Assembly: GCA_002332795.1 (NCBI GenBank)
Contig: DDBP01000175.1
Location: 1-20,812, forward strand
Length of the DNA stretch: 20,812 nt
Reading direction: 5' to 3'
From: Anaerolineales bacterium UBA2029
GTDB taxonomy: Bacteria; Chloroflexota; Anaerolineae; Aggregatilineales; Aggregatilineaceae
The notes under the pieces: model-generated
The model's database searches: none
Told to the model about the DNA's origin: nothing
Seen by the model: only the letters and a program-made list of their open reading frames with translations
Part shown: in pieces, positions 14,824-20,812 of the stretch
How the letters are laid out: each line of letters opens with the position of its first letter
Numbering within the stretch: position 1 is the stretch's first letter
Translations under genes and position numbers: made by a program

Positions 14824-15060
14824 TCACCGGCACTCGCGTAAACCGGCCTCGGCCCGATCCACATACGCCTGCAGAATGTAGCCCCACTCTGCCTGCGCCA
14901 ACAACTCCGCCGCGCGCTCTCTGGCAGCCAGGAAATCGAGCCTGGCTTTTTCAGGCTGACCGCACGCCAGCCACTCTTCACCGCGTAGCACATAATACAC
15001 CGGGTGCGCCAGGCCGCGTTCGATCAGATGGCTGAGTAGAGCTAATTCCGGTGTCATCAT
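14824..15060 (-). CDS. Small TPR-like helical protein between nuoF and nuoG
   Basis: I do not recognise this as a named family. From the ATG at 15060 it has 78 residues; a GTG at 15099, one nt after the nuoF stop, would give 91. The sequence is soluble and helical. The stretch RGEEWLACGQPEKARLDFLA followed by ARERAAELLAQAEWGYILQA resembles a tetratricopeptide-repeat helix pair (small residues and the aromatic at the usual places), with room for one and a half to two repeats. Such repeats bind other proteins. Position inside the nuo operon, between the two genes of the NADH-input module, suggests an assembly helper or an accessory subunit, but that is inference. Neither candidate start has a strong Shine-Dalgarno sequence, so translation may depend on coupling to nuoF. 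Confidence 0.72.
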   Translation of the reverse strand: MMTPELALLSHLIERGLAHPVYYVLRGEEWLACGQPEKARLDFLAARERAAELLAQAEWGYILQAYVDRAEAGLRECR

Positions 15061-15100
15061 CTGCGCTCTGCCAACCGCGCTATCTGCGCTCACTCCCACA

Positions 15101-16390
15101 TCACGCGCCAGCGACCGCCGCTTGAGGCACAGTCTCCGCCAGCCCTACGTAGCGCTCATACTCGTCACGGAAATGGCGCAGGGTGCTGAGCACCGGATTG
15201 CAGGCGAAGTCACCCAGAGCGCAGAGGGTCAATCCCTGAATCTGCCGGGGAACGCTTTCCAGCAGCTCCAGGTCACGCGGAGTACCTCTGCCGTCCAGCA
15301 ATCGCTCGTAGATTCGCTCCAGCCAATAGGTGCCTTCGCGACACGGTGTACACTTGCCGCAGCTTTCGTGCTTGAAGAAGTGAATCATCTTCGCTGCCGC
15401 CCACACCATGTCCGTATCTTCGTCCATCAGAATGAACGAAGCCGAACCCAGGGTGCTGCCCAGCGCGGCCACGCTCTCATAGGTGAGTGGCGCATCGAGC
15501 ACCTCGTCGGTCGCCGGCAACACTGGCCCACTCGCTCCAGAGGGCAAAATACCCTTCAGCCGTTTGCCATTGGGAACGCCACCCGCATGCTCGAAAATTA
15601 GCTGGCGAAAAGTGAGGCCCAGTGGCAATTCATAATTGCCTGGCCGCTCCACATGCCCGCTCACACAAAAGATTTTCGGCCCCGGACTTTCCGGCGTGCC
15701 GATCGCCTTGTACGCTGCAGCCCCGTTGAGGATGATCCAGGGGACGTTTGCCAGCGTTTCCACGTTGTTGACCACGGTCGGCTGATAGTACAGGCCGCCG
15801 CCCATCTGCGCCGGAAAGGGTGGGCGTACACGCGGCTGTCCCAGCAACCCCTGCAGGCTGTTGAGTAGCGCGCTCTCTTCACCGCAAATGTACGCCCCCG
15901 CGCCCAGGTGAACATACATGTTGCAGCTCCAGCCGGAGCCAAGAATATCTTCCCCCACCAGGTTGGCCTGGCGCGCTTCCTCGATGCGCTCTTCCAGAGC
16001 GTGAGCCAGGTCCCAGAACTCTCCCCGGCAATAGACATAGACCGCCGTAGCCTGGATGGCGTAAGCGGCGATCATCGCCCCTTCGATGACCTGGTGAGGA
16101 TTCTTCTCCAGCAGCTCGCGATCTTTGAACGTGCCCGGCTCGCTTTCGTCCGCGTTGACCACCACATACTTGATTGGGGCGTCTTTGGGGATGAACGACC
16201 ACTTGCGGCCAGTAGGAAAGCCCGCCCCGCCCCGTCCGCGCAAGTTGGAATCCAGGACGATCTGGATCACTTCGGCGGGGGTATGCTCCTTGATGGCTTT
16301 CCGCAGTCCCTCGTAGCCGCCATGTGCCACATAGGTTTCAAACTGCCAGATGTCAGCAATGTCGCGATTGCGCAGCAGAATGTGTGCCAT
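15101..16390 (-). CDS. nuoF: NADH-quinone oxidoreductase subunit F (NADH- and FMN-binding)
   Basis: This 429-residue subunit oxidises NADH and passes electrons through FMN to cluster N3. The glycine-rich nucleotide site RGRGGAGFPTGRKW is at 51-64. The FMN-side residues NADESEPGTFKDRELLE are at 79-95, and GAGAYICGEESALLNSLQG at 163-181. Cluster N3 ligands are C344, C347, C350 (SCGKCTPCREGT) and C390. Length is normal. The ATG at 16390 follows GGAG at a good spacing. Unusually, nuoF is separated from nuoE by two foreign genes, and from nuoG by a small TPR-like gene. Confidence 0.97.
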   Translation of the reverse strand: MAHILLRNRDIADIWQFETYVAHGGYEGLRKAIKEHTPAEVIQIVLDSNLRGRGGAGFPTGRKWSFIPKDAPIKYVVVNADESEPGTFKDRELLEKNPHQVIEGAMIAAYAIQATAVYVYCRGEFWDLAHALEERIEEARQANLVGEDILGSGWSCNMYVHLGAGAYICGEESALLNSLQGLLGQPRVRPPFPAQMGGGLYYQPTVVNNVETLANVPWIILNGAAAYKAIGTPESPGPKIFCVSGHVERPGNYELPLGLTFRQLIFEHAGGVPNGKRLKGILPSGASGPVLPATDEVLDAPLTYESVAALGSTLGSASFILMDEDTDMVWAAAKMIHFFKHESCGKCTPCREGTYWLERIYERLLDGRGTPRDLELLESVPRQIQGLTLCALGDFACNPVLSTLRHFRDEYERYVGLAETVPQAAVAGA

Positions 16391-16429
16391 AGTTCTCCAA
16401 GCCCCGTCTCTGCACAGAAAGCGCGCCCT

Positions 16430-16873
16430 TCAAATCCGCATCGCCCATTGCAGGCCGGTCGCGGCGGTTACCAGCAGAAAACCGCAACAGGCCAGAATTG
16501 GCCCCACGTACAGGCCCAGCGCTGCGCTGTAGCCAACCCCGAACATCCCTATCGCCAGCAGAACGCCTTCCGACCACCGGGCCTGAGCCATCCAGGCCAG
16601 CGCGGCGGTCAGATACCCTCCGCCGAGAGCCAGGAGCACCAGAGCATCTGCCGCCCGTCTGGCATACCACATCGTGTCCGGATGCATCGCCCCCATACGC
16701 CCGGTCAATCGGTCATAATGCGCCACGGTGACCAGGGCCGACTGCGCGGGATCGACGGGCCAGGGTGCCCGAACCACGGCCAGCGTACTGAGCAACAAGC
16801 CACTCAAGATCACCGGCCAGGTGCTGAGCGTCTCCCTCTTGCGATGGAAAGGTGCCCCCAATGACCTAGACAT
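16430..16873 (-). CDS. Small hydrophobic membrane protein of unknown function
   Basis: This protein of about 147 residues has no family I recognise. Hydrophobic segments at about 19-36, 76-95, 102-119 and 121-143 predict four transmembrane helices. A hydrophilic loop at about 37-74 contains HYDRLTGRMGAMHPDTMWY, possibly the functional face. I chose the ATG at 16873, which overlaps the end of the GNAT gene by 8 nt; no clear Shine-Dalgarno sequence precedes it, so coupled translation is likely. The frame is open further upstream to 16969 but overlaps the GNAT gene. It lies 39 nt before nuoF. Position within the nuo operon suggests a membrane-associated accessory role, but nothing in the sequence proves it. 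Confidence 0.68.
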   Translation of the reverse strand: MSRSLGAPFHRKRETLSTWPVILSGLLLSTLAVVRAPWPVDPAQSALVTVAHYDRLTGRMGAMHPDTMWYARRAADALVLLALGGGYLTAALAWMAQARWSEGVLLAIGMFGVGYSAALGLYVGPILACCGFLLVTAATGLQWAMRI

Positions 16874-17309
16874 CAGGTGAATCGCGTTTGGTAAGGTAGA
16901 CAATGTCTGGGTGTCGCGCGTACCCCGCTCTTTCGAACAGAGCCAGGCTAGCCGTGTTCCAGTCTTCAATCAAGACACCGATGATATGCATCCCTTGCGC
17001 GCGCAGCACCCGCTCAGCCTCGGCAACCAGAGCCTGCCCAATCCCCCGTCGGCGAAAGTCCGGATGGACAGCCAGGCGGTTGATCCATCCTTTGCGCCCA
17101 TCGTGAGTGGCGAGGACAACCCCCACCAGCCGATCTCCCGCCCGCGCGCCTATGACCGTCTGCGTTCCACCAGCAAATTGCCGGGCAAACGCCTCTGCGC
17201 TATCGCGACCAGCAGGACGAATGGACAGCCCCGCAGCCTCCCACAGCGCGCGCACTCCGTCGTAGTCGTCCGCTGTCAGCGTGACCAGCTCGTACTCGCG
17301 TACCTGCAT
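16866..17309 (-). CDS. GNAT-family N-acetyltransferase
   Basis: This 147-residue acetyltransferase has the GNAT fold. The acetyl-CoA pyrophosphate loop is RRRGIG (86-91) after the strand WINRLAVHPDF, with downstream IIGVLIEDWNTASLALFERAGY (about 109-130), the usual motif B with Asn-x-x-x-x-x-x-Phe-x-x-x-Gly-Tyr. The acceptor is unknown; it could be a protein amino group or a small molecule. Its ATG directly follows the nuoE stop codon (TAG-ATG, no spacing), and its end overlaps the next gene by 8 nt, so all three are probably translated together. That tight insertion into a complex I operon is the only hint that it may act on the complex. Confidence 0.88.
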   Translation of the reverse strand: MQVREYELVTLTADDYDGVRALWEAAGLSIRPAGRDSAEAFARQFAGGTQTVIGARAGDRLVGVVLATHDGRKGWINRLAVHPDFRRRGIGQALVAEAERVLRAQGMHIIGVLIEDWNTASLALFERAGYARHPDIVYLTKRDSPDV

Positions 17310-17810
17310 CTAGCCCCGATCTCCATCGCTGCGGCTCGCCTCGGCACGCCACTGCTCAATCAGTGCCTTCATCTTCTCCATGTCCAGGTTTTCGTGATAG
17401 TGGAAATTGCACTGAAGCATGGGCGCTTTGTCGCACGCGGCCAGGCACATTACCGGTTCCACGGTGAACAGGCCGTCCTCAGTCGTGCCGCCTTCTTCGC
17501 TCAGTCCCAGGTACTCGCACAGTTGCCGGTAAAACTCGTCCGCGCCGCGCAGGGCGCACGGCAGGTCGGTGCATACCTGCAACCAATACTTCCCTTTCGG
17601 CTGCTCCGAATACATGGTGTAGAAGCCGGCGATGGACTGCACCTGTGTGGGATCAATGTCGCACAGCGCAGCTACTTCTTTCAGGGCCTCCGGCGTCACC
17701 CAGCCATATTCCTCCTGGGCCAGATACAGCAGAGCCATCACACCAGACCGTTTGTCCGGATACTTGGCGAAGATTTTCGCGATCCGGTCAGCATATTTCT
17801 CAGCCAGCAC
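17310..17810 (-). CDS. nuoE: NADH-quinone oxidoreductase subunit E (2Fe-2S cluster N1a)
   Basis: NuoE pairs with NuoF in the NADH-oxidising module and holds cluster N1a. With the start used here it has 166 residues. The four ligands are C80 and C85 (VCTDLPC) and C122 and C126 (CLAACDKAP), the family C-x4-C...C-x3-C pattern. The N-terminal helical part, YPDKRSGVMALLYLAQEEYG, is typical. I chose the GTG at 17810 because AGGAG lies 7 nt upstream; an in-frame GTG at 17834 would add eight residues but has no such site. It starts 44 nt after nuoD. Confidence 0.95.
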   Translation of the reverse strand: MLAEKYADRIAKIFAKYPDKRSGVMALLYLAQEEYGWVTPEALKEVAALCDIDPTQVQSIAGFYTMYSEQPKGKYWLQVCTDLPCALRGADEFYRQLCEYLGLSEEGGTTEDGLFTVEPVMCLAACDKAPMLQCNFHYHENLDMEKMKALIEQWRAEASRSDGDRG

Positions 17811-17817
17811 GACCCTA

Positions 17818-17822
17818 CTCCT
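17818..17822 (-). promoter_or_regulatory. Ribosome binding site fixing the nuoE GTG start
   Basis: AGGAG on the minus strand sits 7 nt before the GTG at 17810. It lies inside the reading frame that would begin at the GTG at 17834, so it argues for the shorter protein. Confidence 0.65.
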
Positions 17823-17854
17823 GCTGCAGTACACGCGGTGCTCGTCGCCAGCGC

Positions 17855-19096
17855 TTAGCGATCGGCATCGCCCAGCACAATATCAATGGTCCCAATGATT
17901 CCCACCAGATCGGCGATGAGATGTCCCCTGGCAATGTGTGGCAACGCGCTGAGGTGAATGAAACTCGGCGTGCGGAAGTGCACCCGCCAGGGACGCGGGC
18001 TACCGTCGCTGACCAGGTAGCACCCCAGCTCGCCGCGCGGGCTTTCGACCCGTACATACACCTCGCCCTTGGGAGGACGGAAACCTTCCGTCCACAGCTT
18101 GAAATGATGGATCACCGCCTCCATGCTGGTCCCCAGTTCAGAGCGCGGGGGCGGCACATACTTGCGATTGTTGGAACGCACCGGACCGCCGGGCAGGTTG
18201 TCGAGCGCCTGTTTGACGATGCGCAGGCTCTGACGCATTTCCTCCATGCGCACCAGATAGCGGTCATAGATATCGCCATGCGTTCCCAGCGGCACATCGA
18301 ACTCGAAGTGATCGTAGCTGCTATACGGGATCGCCTTGCGAATGTCCCAGTTGACCCCCGAACCGCGCAGCACCGGGCCGGTACAGCCGAGGCGAATGGC
18401 GTCCTCCGCCGACAGGAAACCAATCCCCTGAGTACGGTCCAGCCACAAGGGATTGTTGGTCAGCAGGCGTTCGTAGTCATCAATGCGCGCCGGGAAGTAG
18501 TCAATGAAATCGCGCACCGCCGGCTCGAATTCTTCTGGCACGTCGCGCCACAGGCCGCCCGGTCGGAAGTACGTGCTCATCATGCGCTGCCCGGAAACCA
18601 TCTCAAAGATGTCGAGAATCTTCTCGCGCTCCCGGAAGCAGTACAGAAACACGCTCATGGCCCCGATATCCAGCGCATGCGTGCCCAACCAGACCAGGTG
18701 ACTGTTGATGCGCGTCAATTCGGCCAGCAACACACGCAGGTACTGCGCCCGCAGAGGCACGTCCAGGTCGCACAGCTTTTCGATGGCCAGGCAGTAGACC
18801 AGGTTGTTGCCCATGGGATTGAGGTAATCCATGCGGTCGGTCATGACAATGGCCTGCTCGTACCGCTTGGACTCCATGGACTTCTCGATGCCCGTGTGCA
18901 GGTAGCCGATATCGGGCACGCAACTGACAATTTCCTCGCCATCCAGTTCCAGCATCAGGCGCAGCACGCCGTGCGTGCTTGGATGTTGCGGCCCCATGTT
19001 GAGCACCATGGTCTCGCCGCTCAGCGCGCGCTCCGACACCAGCCCCTTGAGCTGCTGAATGTCCCCTTCCCAAACGCTATCCTGTAGTCCGGTCAT
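17855..19096 (-). CDS. nuoD: NADH-quinone oxidoreductase subunit D (49-kDa subunit)
   Basis: NuoD forms, with NuoB, the quinone-binding pocket at the base of the peripheral arm, and descends from the large subunit of nickel-iron hydrogenases. This 413-residue protein has GPQHPSTHGVLR (35-46), whose His is near bound quinone, then DIGYLHTGIEKSMESKRYEQ, and ends in DIVLGDADR (405-413), the conserved C-terminus. The hydrogenase metal-binding cysteines are absent, as expected. It is separate from nuoC, not fused. The ATG at 19096 is preceded by GGAG at 8 nt, and the gene starts 30 nt after nuoC. Confidence 0.97.
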   Translation of the reverse strand: MTGLQDSVWEGDIQQLKGLVSERALSGETMVLNMGPQHPSTHGVLRLMLELDGEEIVSCVPDIGYLHTGIEKSMESKRYEQAIVMTDRMDYLNPMGNNLVYCLAIEKLCDLDVPLRAQYLRVLLAELTRINSHLVWLGTHALDIGAMSVFLYCFREREKILDIFEMVSGQRMMSTYFRPGGLWRDVPEEFEPAVRDFIDYFPARIDDYERLLTNNPLWLDRTQGIGFLSAEDAIRLGCTGPVLRGSGVNWDIRKAIPYSSYDHFEFDVPLGTHGDIYDRYLVRMEEMRQSLRIVKQALDNLPGGPVRSNNRKYVPPPRSELGTSMEAVIHHFKLWTEGFRPPKGEVYVRVESPRGELGCYLVSDGSPRPWRVHFRTPSFIHLSALPHIARGHLIADLVGIIGTIDIVLGDADR

Positions 19097-19126
19097 TCCC
19101 GCTACTCCACGTGACCGCCCTCAAGC

Positions 19127-19639
19127 CTACTCTCGCGCGTAGGGCTTGTGCCTGTCAATCTCATCGAAGTTAAAGGAAAACTGCACGGTCTCATACCCCA
19201 AGGGATAATCTTTGCGCAGCGGATGCCCATCCCACCCTTCTGGCATCAGGATCCGTCGCAGGTCCGGATGATCCGTGAAATACACCCCGAACAGATCGTA
19301 GACTTCCCGCTCCGACCAGTTTGCCGCCGGGTAAACCGAAGTGACGCTGGACACTACCGGATTGTCGCCAGGCAGGTATACCTTGAGCCGCAGCGAGCGG
19401 TTGTGCACCATCGAATACAGATGATAGGACACCGCAAAGCGAGGCTCCTGCGGATAGTAATCCACCCCGGACACGTCAGACAGGAAGTTGTATTCCAGCC
19501 CCTTGGTATCGCGGCAGAAGCGACAGACGCTCACGATGTAGTCGCTATCAACTACCAGGGTGATCTCGCCACGAAATTCCAGGACATCCTGGATGGCGTC
19601 GGGAAACGCACTGGTGATCGCCTCAACCGGATCGAGCAT
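19127..19639 (-). CDS. nuoC: NADH-quinone oxidoreductase subunit C (30-kDa subunit)
   Basis: NuoC is a structural subunit of the peripheral arm next to NuoD. The family signature runs from about 106 to 149 (ANWSEREVYDLFGVYF, RRILMPEGWDGHPLRKDYPL). With the ATG at 19639 the protein has 170 residues. I prefer that start because AGAGGA lies about 9 nt upstream and MLDPVEAI begins the folded domain; the frame stays open to 19765 but that part overlaps nuoB. The gap after nuoB is 38 nt. Confidence 0.96.
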   Translation of the reverse strand: MLDPVEAITSAFPDAIQDVLEFRGEITLVVDSDYIVSVCRFCRDTKGLEYNFLSDVSGVDYYPQEPRFAVSYHLYSMVHNRSLRLKVYLPGDNPVVSSVTSVYPAANWSEREVYDLFGVYFTDHPDLRRILMPEGWDGHPLRKDYPLGYETVQFSFNFDEIDRHKPYARE

Positions 19640-19677
19640 CGCCGTTATCCTCTTTATCTCACCTGGGCTAGCACGAC

Positions 19678-20160
19678 TTATGCCCAGTCGGTAATGCGTT
19701 CTTGCTTGATGCGCTCGTGCAGGGTGATGATCCCGTGAATCAACTGTTCCGGACGTGGAGGACAACCGGCCACGTAGACATCAACAGGCACGATCTCATC
19801 TACCCCCTGGACGATCGCATAGTTATTGAAGATTCCGCCACACGATGCGCAATCGCCCATGCTGATCACCCATTTGGGTTCGGGCATCTGGTCATATAAC
19901 TGACGCAAGACAGGAGCCATCTTGCGCGTGACCCGCCCGGCCACGATCATCAGGTCACTTTGCCGGGGGCTGGGACGCATCAATTCCATGCCGAAGCGCG
20001 AAAGATCATAGACGGAAGCCTGCGTGCTCATCATTTCAATAGCACAACACGCCAGGCCGAAGAGCATAGGCCACATGGCGCGAGTTCGTGCCCAGTTGAC
20101 CGCATCTTCCAGCCTTACCGTTACGACACCCAGTTCACCGAGTTTTGACGTTAATCCCAT
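19678..20160 (-). CDS. nuoB: NADH-quinone oxidoreductase subunit B (cluster N2)
   Basis: NuoB holds cluster N2, the last iron-sulfur centre before quinone. This 160-residue protein has the adjacent ligands C38-C39 (LACCAIE), C104 (GDCASCGG) and C133 (GCPPRPE). The stretch YDLSRFGMELMRPSPRQSDL is highly conserved in the family. The ATG at 20160 overlaps the end of nuoA by 10 nt and has GGAGGG upstream; a GTG at 20181 in frame is less likely. The overlap implies coupled translation with nuoA. Confidence 0.97.
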   Translation of the reverse strand: MGLTSKLGELGVVTVRLEDAVNWARTRAMWPMLFGLACCAIEMMSTQASVYDLSRFGMELMRPSPRQSDLMIVAGRVTRKMAPVLRQLYDQMPEPKWVISMGDCASCGGIFNNYAIVQGVDEIVPVDVYVAGCPPRPEQLIHGIITLHERIKQERITDWA

Positions 20161-20507
20161 TCCAGCCCTCCAACCTTCCACTCATAGACAAAGCCGACTG
20201 TCAGAATGAAGAAGAACGCTCCCATGATAGTCAGGCCATAGAGACCGTAATCGCGGAAGACCACCGCCCAGGGCAGGAAAAAGATCACTTCAATATCGAA
20301 CAGGATGAAGAGCACCGCCACCCGGTAGAACTTGACAGGTATGCGCCGGATTGCCTCTCCATAGGGGCGCATACCGCTTTCGTAGGGGGCTAGCTTGCGG
20401 GCAGTAGGGCGGTAGGGGCCGAACAAGCGCGAGATGAACGCAATGAGCACGCTGACCACAACGGCCAAGACCAGCAAGGACACGATCGGTGCGAAGTCTG
20501 ATGGCAC
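20151..20507 (-). CDS. nuoA: NADH-quinone oxidoreductase subunit A
   Basis: This three-helix membrane subunit, with NuoH, helps bind the peripheral arm. It has 118 residues. Helices lie at about 7-27, 62-82 and 90-110. The loop motif YESGMRPYGEA (42-52) and the membrane stretch FYRVAVLFILFDIEVIFFLP carry the conserved Asp71 and Glu73 and the family signature. The start codon is GTG at 20507, with GGAG 9 nt upstream; no ATG is available nearby. It is the first gene of the nuo operon, about 60 nt downstream of the predicted transcription start. Confidence 0.96.
   Translation of the reverse strand: MPSDFAPIVSLLVLAVVVSVLIAFISRLFGPYRPTARKLAPYESGMRPYGEAIRRIPVKFYRVAVLFILFDIEVIFFLPWAVVFRDYGLYGLTIMGAFFFILTVGFVYEWKVGGLEWD
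20166..20171 (-). promoter_or_regulatory. Ribosome binding site fixing the nuoB start
   Basis: GGAGGG on the minus strand lies 5 nt before the ATG at 20160, inside the coding part of nuoA. It favours this start over the upstream in-frame GTG at 20181. Confidence 0.65.
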
Positions 20508-20546
20508 GGTAAGATTCTCCGTATTATGCGGTTGGCTCAGTGCTAA

Positions 20547-20564
20547 TTGTTCTGATTAGAACAA
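20547..20564. promoter_or_regulatory. Inverted repeat at the nuo transcription start (candidate operator 1)
   Basis: A perfect dyad, TTGTTCT-N4-AGAACAA, 7-bp arms, lies just downstream of the nuo -10 element, at about +3 to +20. A repressor bound here would block transcription; as RNA it could also fold at the 5' end of the leader. Its outer half-sites TTGTTC/GAACAA are the same as in the dyad upstream of the -35 element. The 7-4-7 layout resembles a Rex site, but the inner bases do not match the Rex consensus. Confidence 0.6.
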
Positions 20565-20573
20565 ACGCTTCAG

Positions 20574-20602
20574 AGATTAGCATAAAGCCCGTGCCGTGTC
20601 AA
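20574..20602 (-). promoter_or_regulatory. Promoter of the nuo operon
   Basis: On the minus strand, TTGACA (complement 20597-20602) is followed by a 17-nt spacer and TAATCT (complement 20574-20579), with TG one base upstream of the -10 hexamer (TGC-TAATCT). The -35 is a perfect match; the -10 is weak but helped by the TG extension. Transcription would start near 20567, giving a leader of about 60 nt before nuoA. Confidence 0.7.
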
Positions 20603-20616
20603 ACGGGAGCAAGAGC

Positions 20617-20638
20617 TTGTTCAAGCGATCTTGAACAA
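20617..20638. promoter_or_regulatory. Inverted repeat upstream of the nuo -35 element (candidate operator 2)
   Basis: A perfect dyad with 9-bp arms, TTGTTCAAG-N4-CTTGAACAA, lies at about -50 to -71 relative to the predicted start. It shares TTGTTC/GAACAA half-sites with the dyad at 20547-20564, though with 10 instead of 6 bases between the half-sites. The centres of the two dyads are 72 bp apart, close to seven helical turns, so bound proteins could lie on one face of the DNA and loop it. The position also suits an activator. Confidence 0.55.
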
Positions 20639-20812
20639 AGATAACACACGACCGGTGATTTTGAAAACAGGTGTTGGAAAAATCAGAGGATAGGGAGAGG
20701 GGGCTACCGGACGACGAACAGCCAAGAAGCGAGGTTGGAATCACTTGCCGTGCGAGATAGATCTGAAATCATGAGGAGATCTGGCCAGAAGAAAAGACAA
20801 CAGGCCAGGGGA
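20639..20812. other. Non-coding stretch upstream of the nuo promoter
   Basis: I see no convincing gene here. The plus strand is purine-rich around 20685-20702. Two copies of the palindrome AGATCT (20759-20764 and 20777-20782) lie 18 bp apart. A plus-strand ATG at 20771 opens a frame that reaches the window edge after 14 codons; without an upstream Shine-Dalgarno sequence and with so little sequence it cannot be called a gene. The stretch may hold the promoter of a divergent gene outside the window. Confidence 0.4.

Noticed and set aside
20547..20564. Classical Rex (NADH-sensing repressor) operator at the nuo promoter
   Set aside because: The 7-4-7 geometry and outer TTGT/ACAA fit, and Rex would make sense for an NADH dehydrogenase, but the inner bases are TCT/AGA instead of GAA/TTC. 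I report it only as an unassigned dyad.
20771..20812. Start of a divergent plus-strand gene at the right edge
   Set aside because: Only 14 codons, basic and low in complexity, with no Shine-Dalgarno sequence; too little to support a call.
1..20812. CRISPR array, insertion sequence, prophage or attachment site
   Set aside because: I found no regularly spaced repeats, transposase or integrase motifs. The tRNA-Leu is cut at its 3' end, so an attachment site there could not be judged.

Overview
The window is a GC-rich bacterial segment dominated by one long minus-strand operon encoding a complete 14-subunit NADH:quinone oxidoreductase (respiratory complex I). In the direction of transcription the order is nuoA-B-C-D-E-[GNAT]-[small membrane protein]-F-[TPR-like protein]-G-H-I-J-K-L-M-N-[SDR], running from about 20.5 kb down to 2.2 kb. 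A phylum cannot be proven by eye. Several features fit the Chloroflexota, perhaps an Anaerolineae-like lineage: Pro/Thr-rich tethered anti-sigma protein, an N7 cysteine motif in NuoG, a long NuoH C-tail, His-rich NuoL loops and a DUF4397-like domain. That assignment is inference.

Left end (1-2220): a truncated tRNA-Leu(CAA) on the minus strand has its own TTGACG-17-TATACT promoter. Divergent from it is a plus-strand cluster: an ECF-type sigma factor, a membrane-tethered cysteine-free anti-sigma-like protein, and a Nudix hydrolase with an N-terminal zinc ribbon that starts in an ATGA overlap with the gene before it. This cluster converges on the SDR gene at the end of the nuo operon.

Centre (2242-20507): NuoE, F and G form the NADH-oxidising electron-input module; B, C, D and I carry electrons to quinone; A, H, J, K, L, M and N form the membrane arm. 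Every iron-sulfur ligand motif I checked is intact (NuoB, E, F, G, I), as are the key membrane-arm Glu and Lys residues (NuoK, L, M, N), so the enzyme should work. Spacing is tight, with overlaps at nuoA/nuoB and GNAT/membrane protein and an abutting TAG-ATG at nuoE/GNAT. Transcription as one unit from the promoter upstream of nuoA is therefore likely.

The most unusual element is NuoJ. It is about twice the usual length because some 215 residues are inserted in the loop before its last transmembrane helix, on the predicted outer face. The insert looks like two tandem DUF4397-like beta domains. Three short non-nuo genes are also embedded between nuoE, nuoF and nuoG. The nuo promoter (TTGACA-17-TAATCT with TG extension) is bracketed by two dyad elements sharing TTGTTC/GAACAA half-sites, centred 72 bp apart, suggesting an operator pair.

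Right end (20508-20812): the promoter and operator region, then about 170 bases in which I see no convincing gene.
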